Assembly: GCA_902523635.1 (NCBI GenBank)
Contig: CABZAE010000001.1
Coordinates: 124,001 to 188,000, forward strand
DNA: 64,000 nt
Direction of reading: 5' to 3'
Source of the DNA: an uncultured Bacteroidota bacterium
GTDB lineage: Bacteria; Bacteroidota; Bacteroidia; Flavobacteriales; Flavobacteriaceae
Position 1 is the first letter of the stretch; the number at the start of each line of letters is the position of its first letter. Below are positions 30,754 to 39,291 of this stretch, one piece after another. Made by a program: the position numbers and the translations under genes. Below the pieces are notes generated by a model. It saw only the letters and a list, made by a program, of their open reading frames with translations, made no database searches and was not told the origin of the DNA.

Positions 30754-31161
30754 TTAACTAACTTCTTTCTCAACTTTAACCCACTTATTATCTGAATCCA
30801 ATTTAAATGCACCAATGAAAACTTTGTCCCACATATCGGGCTCTATGATTGATAAAAATAAACTTTCATCCTGCTTTTGATATAGAAAGTAAATTCTACC
30901 AATATCAGGCTCAAACTTGAAGTCTGACGCGTAAACTAACTTATTCCATTCATAATTCTCAATTAGTTTTTTGTATTCATCTTTAATTTCATTGAATTTA
31001 GCTTCGAAGAATTTATTTGTTTTAAAAACCTTTTCGTTTTTCCATAAACTTATGTTTTCAGCCTTTATTGCAGGAGCCCCGACATTTGATGCGTATGGAA
31101 GCAGGTTTGGGTTATCCGCAACATTATCAGGCTTTTTCTTTTTTTTCATAACGATTTGCAA
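30754..31161 (-). CDS. DUF2452-like conserved Bacteroidetes protein
   Basis: KKPDNVADNPNLLPYASNVGAPAIK N-terminus; YLFY-type core. Confidence 0.72.
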   Translation of the reverse strand: MQIVMKKKKKPDNVADNPNLLPYASNVGAPAIKAENISLWKNEKVFKTNKFFEAKFNEIKDEYKKLIENYEWNKLVYASDFKFEPDIGRIYFLYQKQDESLFLSIIEPDMWDKVFIGAFKLDSDNKWVKVEKEVS

Positions 31162-31258
31162 ATATATACAACTAGATTAAAATAAAAATTTTTTATATGT
31201 TGACTTAAAAATAAATGTTGAAATATATTTCAAAATAAAGCTATATTTAGTTTCTATT

Positions 31259-31360
31259 ATGAGTAAAGAATTTATAAAACAATATATTTTTGTAGCATTA
31301 ATAGTAATTATTGGAATTTTATTAGGAATATTGATTTATCCATACATTGAAAAATTATAA
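31259..31360 (+). CDS. Putative 33-aa single-TM peptide
   Basis: MSKEFIKQYIFVALIVIIGILLGILIYPYIEKL; not in the supplied track. Confidence 0.45.
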   Translation: MSKEFIKQYIFVALIVIIGILLGILIYPYIEKL

Positions 31361-31383
31361 ATCTGTCAGTCTATTTTTATTTA

Positions 31384-31614
31384 TTGTTGATATGGGGAAT
31401 ACCAAGCACTTACTTTCGAAGTAAGTTTAGAAAAATTGTATATAAAACAGATGATTGGAAAATAAATATCAAGCCTCTATTTATTAAAGAAATTAGAGGC
31501 TTAATTTTTAATATCTACCCAAAAAATAAGGATTACATAAAGATTAGAAATTATTACAGAGTTTATTTGTTTATATACATGATAATTTTTATTGCTTATT
31601 GCGTTGAAAACTAA
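31384..31614 (+). CDS. Small hypothetical protein
   Basis: 76-aa ORF with C-terminal hydrophobic segment. Confidence 0.4.
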   Translation: MLIWGIPSTYFRSKFRKIVYKTDDWKINIKPLFIKEIRGLIFNIYPKNKDYIKIRNYYRVYLFIYMIIFIAYCVEN

Positions 31615-31617
31615 ATT

Positions 31618-32829
31618 ATGGCCTATAATAAGTTTGATATAATTGTGTGGGGAAGTACTGGTTTCACAGGAAAATTAGTGGTTGAATATTTGATTAATAA
31701 ATATGGTGTTTCTAAGGAATTGAATTGGGCTATAGCTGGTAGAAATATTGATAAATTAAATGCAATTAGAGCTAATTTTTTAGTTCCAAATTTACCAATT
31801 GTCGTTGCAGACTCTAATGATTTGGATAGCATTGATGAAATGACTAAGAAAGCTAATGTAATATGCACTACTGTTGGTCCTTATGCCAAGCTTGGTACTG
31901 GCTTGGTAAAAATGTGTATTAAAAATGGTACTCACTATTGTGATTTAGCTGGTGAGGTTCAGTGGATTAGAAAAATAATTGATAATTATCATTTGGAGGC
32001 CCAACAAAAGAAAATAAAAATTGTTAATTCTTGTGGTTTTGATTCTATACCCTCTGATGTAGGTGTTTATTATATTGAAAAACAACTGTCAGCTAAAAAG
32101 CAGAAACTAAAAAGTATTAATATGAGATTAGCAGGAGCTAAGGGAGGAATCAGTGGAGGAACCTATGCAAGTTTGAGTAACGTGAGAATCGAAGCTTTAA
32201 AGGACAAAAAAATATTTCAGATTTTAAAAAACCCATATGGTTTAAATCCCAAAGGTAGTATGCATGGAAACGATGAAAAAGATTTAAAAAAAATAGTTTT
32301 TGATAAAATTTCTAATAATTGGATTGCCCCTTTTGTTATGGCATCTATAAATACTAAAATTGTTAGAAGAAGTAATGCACTATCAAATTTTAAATATGGA
32401 AAAGATTTTTTGTATAGTGAGGCAACTCTCTGTGGAAAGGGATATTTTGGTATGATCAAGGCCTATTTGATTTCATTTCCCTTTTTAATTTTGACTCTGG
32501 CTAAACCAGGCACTTTTTTAAAGAAAATATTAGACTGGATTTTACCCAAACCGGGTCAAGGACCAAATAAAAAAAATCGAGAAACAGGATTTTTTAATTT
32601 TAGGTTTTATATTGAAACCAACGAAGGTGATAATAAAATTGCTACGGTAACTGGGGATATGGATCCTGGATACGGCTCAACTTCAAAAATGTTAGCCGAA
32701 TGTGCTGTGTGTCTAGCAAAAGACAATCTAGATGAACTAGGTGGGGTATTGACTCCCTCAGTTGCTATGGGAGATTTCTTGCTCGAAAGATTACAAAATT
32801 TCGCTGGAATTACTTTTAAACTTAAATAA
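31618..32829 (+). CDS. Saccharopine dehydrogenase-like oxidoreductase (trans-acting enoyl reductase family)
   Basis: VWGSTGFTGKLVVEYL, CTTVGPYAKLG, SCGFDSIPSDVG. Confidence 0.9.
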   Translation: MAYNKFDIIVWGSTGFTGKLVVEYLINKYGVSKELNWAIAGRNIDKLNAIRANFLVPNLPIVVADSNDLDSIDEMTKKANVICTTVGPYAKLGTGLVKMCIKNGTHYCDLAGEVQWIRKIIDNYHLEAQQKKIKIVNSCGFDSIPSDVGVYYIEKQLSAKKQKLKSINMRLAGAKGGISGGTYASLSNVRIEALKDKKIFQILKNPYGLNPKGSMHGNDEKDLKKIVFDKISNNWIAPFVMASINTKIVRRSNALSNFKYGKDFLYSEATLCGKGYFGMIKAYLISFPFLILTLAKPGTFLKKILDWILPKPGQGPNKKNRETGFFNFRFYIETNEGDNKIATVTGDMDPGYGSTSKMLAECAVCLAKDNLDELGGVLTPSVAMGDFLLERLQNFAGITFKLK

Positions 32830-32836
32830 ATATGAC

Positions 32837-33643
32837 ATGAAAAAACAACTCCGAACAGTATTTTATTTTCTATTTTCCTTATTTTTTTTACTAATATTTG
32901 GAAACTTTATTTCAAAAAATATGATGCACAGTGATGATAAAAACTGGATATCAATATTTAACGGACAAGACCTAAGTGGGTGGAACATGAAGGTTAGATA
33001 TTTTGATTACGGAGATAATCATCTTAACACATTCAAGGTAGAAAATGGAAATTTAAAGGTTTCCTATGAAAATTATGATTCATTTGATGATAAGTTTGGA
33101 CACATTTTTTACACCAAAAGAAAATTTAAAAATTATCACTTGAGTCTTGAATACAAGTTTAGTGGAAAACATTTAAAAGGAGCCCCTGGTTGGTCTGTAA
33201 AAAACAGTGGGATTATGTTACATTGTCAAGATCCTTCAACCATGTTAATTGATCAGGAATTCCCCGTAAGTGCTGAAGTGCAATTACTTGGTGGATTAAA
33301 TAAAGGTGAAAGAACAACAGCTAATGTATGCAGCCCTGGAACGGATGTTGATATCGATAATAAACTAGCAAAAAAACATTGTAATAATTCCAATTCAAGA
33401 ACATTCCACAATGATGACTGGGTAAAAGTTGAAGTTATTGTTAATTCTAATAAAAAAGTTCAACACATTGTTGAGGGTGATACAGTACTTTCATACACTA
33501 ATATCAAGGTTGGAGGTAACAAGGTTCCATCTAATTACTTAGTCAAAATTGGTGAATCAATATACGAGGGATATATTTCATTGCAATCTGAGGGACATCC
33601 AGTTGAATTCAGAAATATAAAAATAAAAGAAATTGACTTTTAA
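32837..33643 (+). CDS. DUF1080 (3-keto-disaccharide hydrolase) family protein
   Basis: Start at MKKQLRTVFYF; ISIFNGQDLSGWNMK; GWSVKNSGIMLHCQ; YISLQSEGHPVEFRNIKI. Confidence 0.88.
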   Translation: MKKQLRTVFYFLFSLFFLLIFGNFISKNMMHSDDKNWISIFNGQDLSGWNMKVRYFDYGDNHLNTFKVENGNLKVSYENYDSFDDKFGHIFYTKRKFKNYHLSLEYKFSGKHLKGAPGWSVKNSGIMLHCQDPSTMLIDQEFPVSAEVQLLGGLNKGERTTANVCSPGTDVDIDNKLAKKHCNNSNSRTFHNDDWVKVEVIVNSNKKVQHIVEGDTVLSYTNIKVGGNKVPSNYLVKIGESIYEGYISLQSEGHPVEFRNIKIKEIDF

Positions 33644-33691
33644 AATATCAAATTTTGCGGAATATTAATTTTATGTAATAATTATAATCGT

Positions 33692-34432
33692 CTATTTGTC
33701 TCTCTCTAGATTGTAAAGATCAAGATCAATATCATCAATACCTTCTTTGTCAAATGGATACTCCATTTGATCTTGTATATTGTATAGTGATATTAAAATA
33801 AATTGACTTAAAACAACTATAAAATAGGTTAGGTAGGGAGGATTTTCAATACCAATTTTATTTATAATGGTAGGGGTGTAAATTAGAGGAAATATGTAAA
33901 CAAAAATTAGACAGTATGCTTTTAAACTTATTGGGGTGCGGTGCGTGTGGATTCCTACAAGATTATCTGCACTATCATAAGTGTCTTTTAAAAATCTGGA
34001 GACCTTTTGTAAGGTGCCACCGCCAATAATATCCCTTTTAGATAACAAAAAACTATAAAGCTCTTCGATGTTTTTATCATGAGACTTTGTTGTGCTAACT
34101 ACATCACTTAAGTAATCAATTAAACCTTGGCTACATTTGTATATTAAGTCCTTTGTGGTTTTAATATCTTTTTCTTCTAATTTTGACCCCTTAACGATAT
34201 TTTCAACAGTTTTTAAACTTCCCCTAAAGAGACTTAGGTGTTCCAAGGCTTTTTCTCTTCTTCGAAAAGCACCTCTAATTGTAAATACCAGAGGGAATAT
34301 TATAGCTATACTAATTAGTGTTAAATCAATATTGTAAGTAATTGAAAACTTGTATGAAATCAAGGTAACCAAGAAAGAAATGAAAACAGCAATGAGAGTT
34401 TTTCTATTTAAAATTACAAGGTAACTTGACAT
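33692..34432 (-). CDS. Membrane protein, possibly bestrophin-like
   Basis: Four hydrophobic segments plus C-terminal NIQDQMEYPFDKEGIDDIDLD. Confidence 0.55.
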   Translation of the reverse strand: MSSYLVILNRKTLIAVFISFLVTLISYKFSITYNIDLTLISIAIIFPLVFTIRGAFRRREKALEHLSLFRGSLKTVENIVKGSKLEEKDIKTTKDLIYKCSQGLIDYLSDVVSTTKSHDKNIEELYSFLLSKRDIIGGGTLQKVSRFLKDTYDSADNLVGIHTHRTPISLKAYCLIFVYIFPLIYTPTIINKIGIENPPYLTYFIVVLSQFILISLYNIQDQMEYPFDKEGIDDIDLDLYNLERDK

Positions 34433-34499
34433 TTAAAAATATTTTATTACATTTCGAATAATAAACGAAAATATAAAAAAAATTCTACACTAAATTATT

Positions 34500-35522
34500 A
34501 TGAAAAAGTTAATCAACTCAATTATTTCCTTTTTAATTTTCTTTATCGGTTTTTCTCAAAAGGAACTAGATTCAGATCAATTTTACGCTGACCAAACTCC
34601 GATGGAAATTAAACTAAACTATTCTAACAAAAGCATGAAGAAAAATACAAATGACTCAATTTATGTTAAAACAGATTTAGCTTATAATTACCAAAATGAA
34701 TGGAAAAGTATACCAGTTGAGCTGAGAGCTCGAGGTAATTTTAGAAGAGCAAAGTGTTATTTTCCACCTATAAAAATGAAAATTAAAAAAAGTAATTATA
34801 AAAACACCATTTTTGATGGTAACAAAAAGATGAAGCTTGTTTTACCGTGTAGGACTGATGATGAAAAAAATGATAACATTTTAAAAGAATATCTTGCTTA
34901 TAAGGTCTATGAGTTAGTTTCACCATATCACTTCAAAACCAGGAGAGTTAATATAGAATTTACTGAGCCAAAAGGAAAAAAAGAAAAAAAATATTCTTTA
35001 AAAGGTTTTTTAATTGAAGACGATAGTAAATTAGAGAAAAGATTTGGTGGTAGAGTTGTAGAACAATTTGTTCATCCACTAGCTATGGACGGAGCAGGCT
35101 CAGTCCAACACGCAATTTTTCAATACATGATCGGTAACACTGACTTCTCTGTTGCATACCAGCATAATGGTAAATTATTGTATAATGCTGAAAAGAAGTT
35201 TATCCCTCTTCCATACGATTTTGACATGACAGGATGGGTGGATCCCAGTTATGGTTTTGGAAACCCAACACTTAATTTAAGCTCCCTGACTGAACGTCAA
35301 TACAGAGGATTCAAAAGGGATACAGAATTAATGAATGAAATTAGAGATCAGTTTTTAACAAAAAAGGATCAAATCATTTCTATTGTTAATTCGATGAAGT
35401 CTGAATTTGACAATGAATCAGCATTTGACGAAATGAATGAATTTATGATGAGCTTTTTTTCTATTATTGAGGATGATAATAAATTCAACAAGGAAATTGT
35501 TGCTCAGGCAAGAACAAAATAA
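34500..35522 (+). CDS. Secreted protein with distant CotH-kinase-like features
   Basis: Signal peptide; VELRARGNFRR...PPIKMKIKK; FQYMIGNTDFSVAYQHNGKLLY; LPYDFDMTGWV. Confidence 0.65.
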   Translation: MKKLINSIISFLIFFIGFSQKELDSDQFYADQTPMEIKLNYSNKSMKKNTNDSIYVKTDLAYNYQNEWKSIPVELRARGNFRRAKCYFPPIKMKIKKSNYKNTIFDGNKKMKLVLPCRTDDEKNDNILKEYLAYKVYELVSPYHFKTRRVNIEFTEPKGKKEKKYSLKGFLIEDDSKLEKRFGGRVVEQFVHPLAMDGAGSVQHAIFQYMIGNTDFSVAYQHNGKLLYNAEKKFIPLPYDFDMTGWVDPSYGFGNPTLNLSSLTERQYRGFKRDTELMNEIRDQFLTKKDQIISIVNSMKSEFDNESAFDEMNEFMMSFFSIIEDDNKFNKEIVAQARTK

Positions 35523-35601
35523 ATAACTTTATAATTCTGATTTTCATTTATTCAAATTTGTTTTACTCAATTTTTAAATTCTTTTTTGTTTTTAGTTTTA
35601 T

Positions 35602-36471
35602 ATGAGAGGTGTTTTCATAAATGTAATAATATTTGTAGTCTTAGTTTCATGTAAAACTGTTGAGGAAAATGGATCATTTGTCAATGGGGTTACAAATCAA
35701 ATAATCAATCATGATGGCTCTGATAGGGAGTATATTCAATATATTCCTAGTGATTATGATGGATCTGAGAAATTACCGTTACTAATTAATTTTCATGGAT
35801 TTGGAGGACAGGCAAGAGGCCACATGCAGGCTGCTGATTTGAGAAGTTTAGCCGAATCAAATGGTTTTGTATTGGTTTACCCTCAAGGAAGTGATTTAAA
35901 TGGCTTCTCCCACTGGAATGCAGCCCTGAAGGGCGGAGACAATAAAAGTGATGTGGATGACTTGGGATTTATTGAGGCTTTAATAAATAAATTAATATCC
36001 CAGAATTTAATTGATGATGAAAGAGTGTATGCGATAGGATACTCAAATGGTGGAATGATGAGTTATGCTTTAGGATGTTACAAAAGCAATTTAATTGCTG
36101 CTATTGGTTCGGTTTCAGGTTACATGCTTCAAAATGATTGTACTCCATCGCATTCGATTCCACTTATAAAACTTCACGGAACTAATGATTATTATGATGG
36201 TGGAGGAGTTTACAATTCTGTAGAATTTGTTGTTAATTTTTGGAAAAATTTTAATAATATCAGTGCAGATCCTTTAATAGACTCTTATAATGATAATGGT
36301 ATGTTAATTGAAAAATATAGTTACAGAAATGATAGTAATATTTTAGTTGAACATTACAAAGTTAATGATGGCGATCATGTATGGTTTGATTTTAATTATA
36401 AGGGGAAAAAAACAAATGAAATAATTTGGGACTTTTTCTCACAGTTTGATATTGAGGGCTACAGAAATTAA
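35602..36471 (+). CDS. Secreted PHB depolymerase/feruloyl-esterase-like lipoprotein
   Basis: Lipobox LVSC; LINFHGFGGQARGHMQ; AIGYSNGGMMSYAL; GDHVWF. Confidence 0.85.
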   Translation: MRGVFINVIIFVVLVSCKTVEENGSFVNGVTNQIINHDGSDREYIQYIPSDYDGSEKLPLLINFHGFGGQARGHMQAADLRSLAESNGFVLVYPQGSDLNGFSHWNAALKGGDNKSDVDDLGFIEALINKLISQNLIDDERVYAIGYSNGGMMSYALGCYKSNLIAAIGSVSGYMLQNDCTPSHSIPLIKLHGTNDYYDGGGVYNSVEFVVNFWKNFNNISADPLIDSYNDNGMLIEKYSYRNDSNILVEHYKVNDGDHVWFDFNYKGKKTNEIIWDFFSQFDIEGYRN

Positions 36472-36472
36472 C

Positions 36473-36943
36473 TTAATTTTTAATAATCACACCATCAGCT
36501 AAGAAGGATAAAGTAATTTCAGGTTCATTAATCTGTGAGATTTCCAAATTAGATTTTCCTGCATCCTCAGCATAATGTCTGAGTTGAGCTACACTTAAGG
36601 TATCTACAGAAATTTTACCATTAATTACGGCAGATTTTCCAACTGATCCATTTTTAGGGACAAAAAAACCATAGTTTTTAAACCGAACTAATATGGTATC
36701 TTTTTCAACATTTAATCGCATCCAGCAGCCTTTCATGGGACAAGTAGATAAAATTTTACCTTCAATTTTGATGTCATCTTTATTATTTTTTAGAAAATCA
36801 ATTTTATTTTCTTGAAAACTTTGAATATTATTATCTGTAATTTTTTTTCCATGAAAACTAATGTTTCGAGAATTATTTTCGGAAAAGATTTGGCCATGCA
36901 ACAAAATAGGAATTAAAAAAAGTGGATAAAGAATATGTTTCAT
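36473..36943 (-). CDS. DUF4920-like secreted protein
   Basis: EGKILSTCPMKGCWMRL, VRFKNYGFFVPKN. Confidence 0.8.
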   Translation of the reverse strand: MKHILYPLFLIPILLHGQIFSENNSRNISFHGKKITDNNIQSFQENKIDFLKNNKDDIKIEGKILSTCPMKGCWMRLNVEKDTILVRFKNYGFFVPKNGSVGKSAVINGKISVDTLSVAQLRHYAEDAGKSNLEISQINEPEITLSFLADGVIIKN

Positions 36944-37000
36944 TTCATAAATTTACAATATGTTTTTAAACATTTATAAAATACAATTAAATCCAGTGCC

Positions 37001-37129
37001 GTGAAAAAAGAGTATTTGATAGCATTAATGATTTTGGTTCCTCTCATTGGATTTTGGTTTAACATATACGCCCTTTTCCTTGTTTTGCCTCTGGGTTTAT
37101 ATTTTAACAATAAAAATGCCAAAAAATAA
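37001..37129 (+). CDS. Putative 42-aa two-TM protein
   Basis: GTG start; [42 protein letters not shown]; overlaps the next CDS by 14 nt; not in the track. Confidence 0.55.
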   Translation: MKKEYLIALMILVPLIGFWFNIYALFLVLPLGLYFNNKNAKK

Positions 37130-37250
37130 ATTTGACGATAAAATATGTCCAGTATGTAATAGACCTTTTGAGTGGAGAAAAAAATGGAAAAAGGATTGGG
37201 ATAATGTAAAATATTGTAGCAAAAGGTGTAGAATGAATAAAAGTTCCTAA
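37116..37250 (+). CDS. DUF2256 zinc-ribbon protein
   Basis: [44 protein letters not shown]; start trimmed from track ORF 37047. Confidence 0.88.
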   Translation: MPKNKFDDKICPVCNRPFEWRKKWKKDWDNVKYCSKRCRMNKSS

Positions 37251-37307
37251 GACGATGTCATACTTATAAGAATGTTTTGTTATTTTTATTAGTAAAATCT
37301 AAATATT

Positions 37308-38045
37308 ATGAAAAAATTATTTGTCTACTTTTTTTCTTTGAGTTTTTTTTGTTCGTTTTCTCAAGAAGAAATTTATGTAGGTTTACATTATTTTAAAGTT
37401 AAAACTGAACATGCAGCTGAATTTGTAGAAGCCGAAAAAAATTATTTCTCAAAAATTCACAAAGCTAGAATCGATGCAGGTGAAAAGATTGGTTGGGATA
37501 TGTGGAGAGCTGTTGATCCTGAAATGACAAACTCAGAACATACAACTTTTATTTTTGCCCATTTACAAGGCCTAGATCAAACCTTGAGAGTAGGAAACCC
37601 TAATAATATGTTTCCACAGTCTGAAATGAATTTAATTCGAAAAGACAGAGGAAAAATGGTTTTAAGCACTCATTTTGTGCAAACAGTTCTCAAAGGCGGG
37701 TTTGCTCCAGTTGATGGTAAACCCTCTCAAATAGTTGTTTTAAATTTTCTTGATATTAAAGCGGGGAAAGATTATGATTATGAACAATTTATGAATAGTA
37801 GAGTATCGTCAATGAAAAACAATAAACTTTTAAAAGGATATGGACTACACAAAATTGTTTCACCTGAAAATGACGGTAGTGATTATATAAGTGCTAGGTT
37901 CTTTGATTCTCAACAGGATTTACACAAAAACAATGTGAGCACTACAAAATCAACAAAAGAGAGGTTGAGTAGAATTAAGAAGTGGTATAGCATGGCTAGT
38001 CGGGTAAAAACTCAAATGTTTCAGCTTGTACTATCAGAAAGATAA
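37308..38045 (+). CDS. Secreted hypothetical protein
   Basis: Signal peptide, full-length ORF followed by a terminator. Confidence 0.78.
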   Translation: MKKLFVYFFSLSFFCSFSQEEIYVGLHYFKVKTEHAAEFVEAEKNYFSKIHKARIDAGEKIGWDMWRAVDPEMTNSEHTTFIFAHLQGLDQTLRVGNPNNMFPQSEMNLIRKDRGKMVLSTHFVQTVLKGGFAPVDGKPSQIVVLNFLDIKAGKDYDYEQFMNSRVSSMKNNKLLKGYGLHKIVSPENDGSDYISARFFDSQQDLHKNNVSTTKSTKERLSRIKKWYSMASRVKTQMFQLVLSER

Positions 38046-38053
38046 AATTCATC

Positions 38054-38085
38054 AAAAAAAGCTCTCAATTTTGAGAGCTTTTTTA
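38054..38085. terminator. Rho-independent bidirectional terminator
   Basis: AAAAAAAGCTCTCAATTTTGAGAGCTTTTTTA. Confidence 0.88.
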
Positions 38086-38139
38086 TTTTAATTAAATCAA
38101 TACAGTCACCATATCATCAGGGGAGGTGGAATTGAGTAT

Positions 38140-39291
38140 TTAGTCAGTTTTCCAAAATGCAATACCACCAGCTTGTTTACCTACTTCAACAGAGGAAATC
38201 AACTTTGAATCATTTAAATTAATAACATCAACAATTCCAGGTTCTCCACCGACACCTTCGACTGAGATAAAAGCATATTTGCTATCATTTGAAATTGCAA
38301 TTCCATGAGAAACCGTAGTTGAATTTTTAATAACGTTGGTCTTGTAATTATTTTCTAAATCCCAAATCGCAGTGCTTCCCTCACCTTTCAAGGTGGCAAC
38401 AAGATACTTTCCATTTGGGGAAACCTCAACATTGTATGGACCCTTCTGAGTTTTGATTCTTTTAGAAATTTTCCATTTATCAGAATCTATTTCTATGATT
38501 TCGTTTGAACCATTTCCAGCAACATAAAGAGTTTTTTTGTTGGGGTGATGAATGACCCAAGTAGGTTTGACATCTGACATGTGCATGCTATTTTTCATTT
38601 CCATTACATGTTCTTTCATATTGTTGGAGTAATTTATCTCCTTTGTCGAATTCATCATTTTTTTATTATCCATGGAATGATTCATACTCATCTTTTTTTT
38701 CTCAGAGATTTTATTTTCTAAATTCATTTTCCTCGAGACACTTAGATCAAGAGCATCAATTTCATATAATTCTGATGACATCATCGAAACAGAATACTGT
38801 TTGAGTCCATCGGGTGACATACGTGAACCGTGCGGCATGGCTCCAGTAGTTATTTTTTTTATTTCTGTCATTGTTTCTGGGTCTACAACTGATACAGTAC
38901 TCGGTGACATTTTACCATGAAGGTTGAAGTTCACACAATATAAAAGTCCAGTCACAGAGGATATTTGCATGGTTGCAGGAAACAATCCTAATGAAGTTTC
39001 CCCTACAACTTTATTATCCTTAGTTGAATATTTAATCAATTTTCCAAAAGGATTTCCGTGAGCTAAAGATAAATACCAATAGTCTCCGTTAGGACCAACA
39101 GTTATTCCATGAGGACCTTCAATTTCTGTGGGGTAATATCCAACATCGAATCTTTCCAGCTCAGAAATATTATCTCCATCAAATTTTAATAGAGAAACTG
39201 TATCATCAGATTCTGCCGCTACGTACACGAAATAATTTTGTGCTTGTGTTTGAGCTGCAAAAAGATATAAAAATATAAGAAGCTTTTTCAT
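38140..39291 (-). CDS. YVTN-type beta-propeller protein with Met/His-rich insert
   Basis: Signal peptide; repeated blades (GPYNVEVSPNGKYLVATLKGEG); MSMNHSMDNKKMMN...MEMKNSMHMSD insert. Confidence 0.82.
   Translation of the reverse strand: MKKLLIFLYLFAAQTQAQNYFVYVAAESDDTVSLLKFDGDNISELERFDVGYYPTEIEGPHGITVGPNGDYWYLSLAHGNPFGKLIKYSTKDNKVVGETSLGLFPATMQISSVTGLLYCVNFNLHGKMSPSTVSVVDPETMTEIKKITTGAMPHGSRMSPDGLKQYSVSMMSSELYEIDALDLSVSRKMNLENKISEKKKMSMNHSMDNKKMMNSTKEINYSNNMKEHVMEMKNSMHMSDVKPTWVIHHPNKKTLYVAGNGSNEIIEIDSDKWKISKRIKTQKGPYNVEVSPNGKYLVATLKGEGSTAIWDLENNYKTNVIKNSTTVSHGIAISNDSKYAFISVEGVGGEPGIVDVINLNDSKLISSVEVGKQAGGIAFWKTD

Noticed and set aside
36940-37122. Minus ORF of 60 aa over the DUF2256 region
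   Set aside because: Antisense to the better supported GTG ORF and DUF2256 gene.
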